From the NCBI GenBank assembly GCA_029934695.1, contig JAOZLU010000052.1, positions 14,807 to 21,134 of the forward strand: 6,328 nt of DNA, read 5' to 3'. This DNA comes from Desulfobacterales bacterium (GTDB lineage: Bacteria > Desulfobacterota > Desulfobacteria > Desulfobacterales > 4be13). Made by a program: the position numbers and the translations under genes. The first letter of the stretch is position 1. Every line of letters starts with the position of its first letter. Below the pieces are notes generated by a model. That model worked only from the letters and a program-made list of their open reading frames with translations. It was not told the origin of the DNA and searched no databases. This document shows, piece by piece, positions 4,376 through 6,328 of the stretch.

Positions 4376-4383
4376 GAGCAACT

Positions 4384-6219
4384 TTATGACTGTCCTTCCC
4401 CTTTGTAAACAGGAAGAATGGTGGTGAACGTCGTTCCGGAACCCAGGCTGCTTCTGACCTTAATATCCCCGCCGTGGTCTTTTATGAATCCGTAACACAC
4501 AGAGAGACCAAGCCCGACCCCTTTCACACTGTCTGTCTTGGTTGTGAAAAAAGTGTCAAAAATCTTGTCGAGATTTTCTTCTTTAATACCCTGCCCGGTG
4601 TCGGTAACACTGATTACGGCATCATCTCCGTCAGCTTCGGTTTTCACTGTCAGAATGCCGCCTTCCGGCATGGCATCCCTGGCATTTGAGATCATATTAA
4701 GAAAAACCTGCCGCAACTGGCTCGTTGACGCGTAAATTTTCCCCAGATTTTCAGCAAAAGAGGAAAAAATCTTGATACTGTGTTCCCGCAGTTGCTTTTC
4801 ATACAAAAGCAGTATCTCGTCAAGAATCGTATTGATGTCCACAGCTTTTTTTTCCTCCTCGTCAGGTTTGGAAAAGGAGAGCATCTTGCGGAGCATGTCG
4901 GCCAGTCTCATGGTTTCGGAAAGCGACATGTCCAGAAGCCTTCTTCTCTTGTTCTGGGGGGAAATCTCGGTTTTCATCAGTTCCAGAGTGTTCATGATTC
5001 CATAGAGGGGATTGTTCACCTCATGGGCAATCTGAGAGGTCAGACGCCCCATGGCTGCCAGCTTTTCAGACTGCAACAACTGTTCCTGTGTCCGCCTCAG
5101 CGTCCGTTCCATTTCCAGTCTCTGACCGAGATCAACGAATATGCCCACAGAAGCAATTTTGTCTCCCTTTTCATCGTAAATGATATTCGTGGAAAGATTT
5201 CCCTCAACGACTTCGCCGCTATCTTTCACAAATGTCATCGGATAAGATCTTAATTTGCCCAGGCCGCCATAATCCGGACTTTCCATCATTTTCATCACTT
5301 TCTGCGCCATCCCCTCCGGATAAAATTCCTTGATGTTCGTCTTGCCGATCACATCAAGGGCCTTGTATCCGAGGGTTTCTTCGGCACCCTGGTTCCATAT
5401 AATCACATTCCCTTTCATATCTGTGGCCATGATGGCATTGGGGGAACACATAATCACCTGGTCCAGGAAGTCATGGGCTTTCTTAATCTCCTTTTCCATC
5501 TGTTTTTTCTGGGTCTGATCTGTCATAATCCCTTCATAGCCCAGGATATCCCCCTTATGGTCATAACGGACATGGCCTGTGAGCAGAATCGGGACAGGTG
5601 TTCCGTCCTTATGCTTAAAATCAACTTCATAGTCTGTCACATGGCCTTCCTGCTCAATAATTTCCTTGAATTTTCGGCGATCTTCAGGTTTCAGGTACAG
5701 ATCTTTGGCAATATCAAGACTGAGAAACTCCGCTTTGTCTTCATAGCCTAACATATCCAGAAGGGCCTCGTTGGCGTCAAGAAATTTTCCTTCCTTGCTA
5801 CTGACAAAGACACCGCACCCCACATGCTCAAACAGATTTTTATAATCTGCTTCCTTGGCTCTGAGCTTTTCTTCCCGCTCTTTTGACCGGGTAATGTCCC
5901 GATATATCGTCAGTTTGGACTTTGTCCCGTCAGTGTTCCTCAGAGACAGGTCAGTAACATCATAAATTTTATCAGCCATCGGAATATACAACTCCCAGTG
6001 GAGCGTTTCCTCGTCTTCAAAAACCTTGTCTGCCCTGCACCAGAAGCACGGTTCATCAGCCTGATTTATCACCTCATAGCATTTCTTTCCCGTGCCCTCT
6101 CCGAAAACTTCGATCATGGTCTTATTCATGAACTCGACTGTATAGTCCTGCCTGATGATATAAATGCCGTCCTCCATCGCTTCAAGGATGGAGGTAAGAT
6201 TCTGAGCTTTCTTATCCAT
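4384..6219 (-). CDS. Cytoplasmic PAS-PAS-PAS sensor histidine kinase
   Basis: This 611-aa protein has no membrane segment or signal peptide. Three PAS domains lie at about 8-110, 124-238 and 250-366, joined by short charged helices. PAS1 carries Cys47, Cys58 and Cys61 (CYEV, then PCFWC), suggesting metal, Fe-S or redox sensing. The HisKA domain (384-450) has the phosphoacceptor His399 in SQIAHEVNNPL. The HATPase_c domain has the N box (NMISNARDAM, Asn512), G1 box (DTGQGI, 540-545), F box (IFDTFF) and G2 box (GVGLGL). All catalytic elements are intact and no receiver domain is attached. The ATG at 6219 is favoured by GAGGTG 7 bases upstream; an in-frame ATG at 6318 would add 33 residues encoded by the 7-bp repeat array and has no support. 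No response regulator lies in the window. The downstream neighbour pyrK is separated by a terminator and has its own promoter, so a functional link is not implied. Confidence 0.95.
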   Translation of the reverse strand: MDKKAQNLTSILEAMEDGIYIIRQDYTVEFMNKTMIEVFGEGTGKKCYEVINQADEPCFWCRADKVFEDEETLHWELYIPMADKIYDVTDLSLRNTDGTKSKLTIYRDITRSKEREEKLRAKEADYKNLFEHVGCGVFVSSKEGKFLDANEALLDMLGYEDKAEFLSLDIAKDLYLKPEDRRKFKEIIEQEGHVTDYEVDFKHKDGTPVPILLTGHVRYDHKGDILGYEGIMTDQTQKKQMEKEIKKAHDFLDQVIMCSPNAIMATDMKGNVIIWNQGAEETLGYKALDVIGKTNIKEFYPEGMAQKVMKMMESPDYGGLGKLRSYPMTFVKDSGEVVEGNLSTNIIYDEKGDKIASVGIFVDLGQRLEMERTLRRTQEQLLQSEKLAAMGRLTSQIAHEVNNPLYGIMNTLELMKTEISPQNKRRRLLDMSLSETMRLADMLRKMLSFSKPDEEEKKAVDINTILDEILLLYEKQLREHSIKIFSSFAENLGKIYASTSQLRQVFLNMISNARDAMPEGGILTVKTEADGDDAVISVTDTGQGIKEENLDKIFDTFFTTKTDSVKGVGLGLSVCYGFIKDHGGDIKVRSSLGSGTTFTTILPVYKGEGQS

Positions 6220-6226
6220 TATATGA

Positions 6227-6232
6227 CACCTC
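6227..6232 (-). promoter_or_regulatory. Ribosome binding site that fixes the kinase start
   Basis: GAGGTG on the minus strand lies 7 bases before the ATG at 6219. It falls between the 7-bp repeat array and the start codon and rules against the longer in-frame start at 6318, which lacks such a site. Confidence 0.8.
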
Positions 6233-6234
6233 AC

Positions 6235-6302
6235 TGTTTGATGTTTGATGTTTGATGTTTGATGTTTGATGTTTGTTTGATGTTTGATGTTTGATGTTTG
6301 AT
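6235..6302. repeat. 7-bp tandem repeat array (atgtttg) upstream of the kinase
   Basis: Eight full atgtttg units lie at 6241-6275 (five) and 6280-6300 (three), interrupted by a unit that lost three bases (tttg, 6276-6279). A partial unit leads at 6235-6240. The array ends 3 bases from the kinase ribosome site and so lies in its 5' untranslated or promoter region. A 7-bp unit is prone to slippage, which would change spacing rather than coding frame. No promoter is seen between the array and the window edge. Confidence 0.92.
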
Positions 6303-6318
6303 ATCCAGCATCAAACAT
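6294..6318. other. Inverted repeat at the edge of the 7-bp array
   Basis: atgtttgat (6294-6302) pairs perfectly with atcaaacat (6310-6318) across 7 bases. The right arm is a lone inverted copy of the array word, so a hairpin could form at the array boundary. It may be a relic of how the array arose. Confidence 0.5.
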
Positions 6319-6328
6319 TCCAGTCTCG

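Noticed and set aside
6220..6318. 33-residue N-terminal extension of the kinase
   Set aside because: It is encoded by the 7-bp repeat array, lacks a ribosome site, and a good GAGGTG site precedes the internal ATG at 6219.

Overview
This window carries eight genes, all on the minus strand, so transcription runs from high to low coordinates. It most likely comes from a sulfate-reducer-like member of the Desulfobacterota (deltaproteobacteria). The reasons are a stand-alone F0 gene set (atpZ-atpI-atpB-atpE) without the F1 genes, a soluble multi-PAS histidine kinase with a cysteine-rich first PAS domain, and several families of word-like short tandem repeats between genes. That placement is inferred from content and style, not from a database match.

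In transcription order: (i) 6235-6302 is an array of 7-bp repeats ending just upstream of the ribosome binding site of a 611-aa PAS-PAS-PAS-HisKA-HATPase sensor kinase (6219-4384). The kinase is followed by two abutting hairpins that probably terminate it. (ii) A promoter at 4283-4255 drives pyrK (4157-3360), the FAD/2Fe-2S electron-transfer subunit of dihydroorotate dehydrogenase, with no pyrD beside it. (iii) A second promoter with the same spacer length and the same -10 (3232-3204) drives atpZ, atpI, atpB and atpE. atpZ-atpI-atpB are packed tightly. atpE is separated from atpB by about 230 bp holding degenerate repeats and a 78-bp MITE-like palindrome flanked by CTAG; the atpB stop codon lies in one CTAG. 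A strong intrinsic terminator closes atpE. (iv) Past that terminator come a Mrr-like PD-(D/E)XK nuclease gene (1203-670) and a TOPRIM-like gene (661-110), translationally coupled, ending at a 32-bp tandem repeat.

The F0 genes encode the membrane sector (a and c subunits) of the F-type ATP synthase plus two small accessory membrane proteins. The b, delta and F1 subunits must be encoded elsewhere. PyrK serves pyrimidine synthesis and the kinase is a cytoplasmic sensor whose partner is not in the window. The nuclease/TOPRIM-like pair is accessory in character and is the best candidate for an undescribed (possibly defence) module. Other points of interest are short Shine-Dalgarno-led leader ORFs in front of both atpZ and pyrK, the MITE-like element, and the cysteine motif in PAS1.
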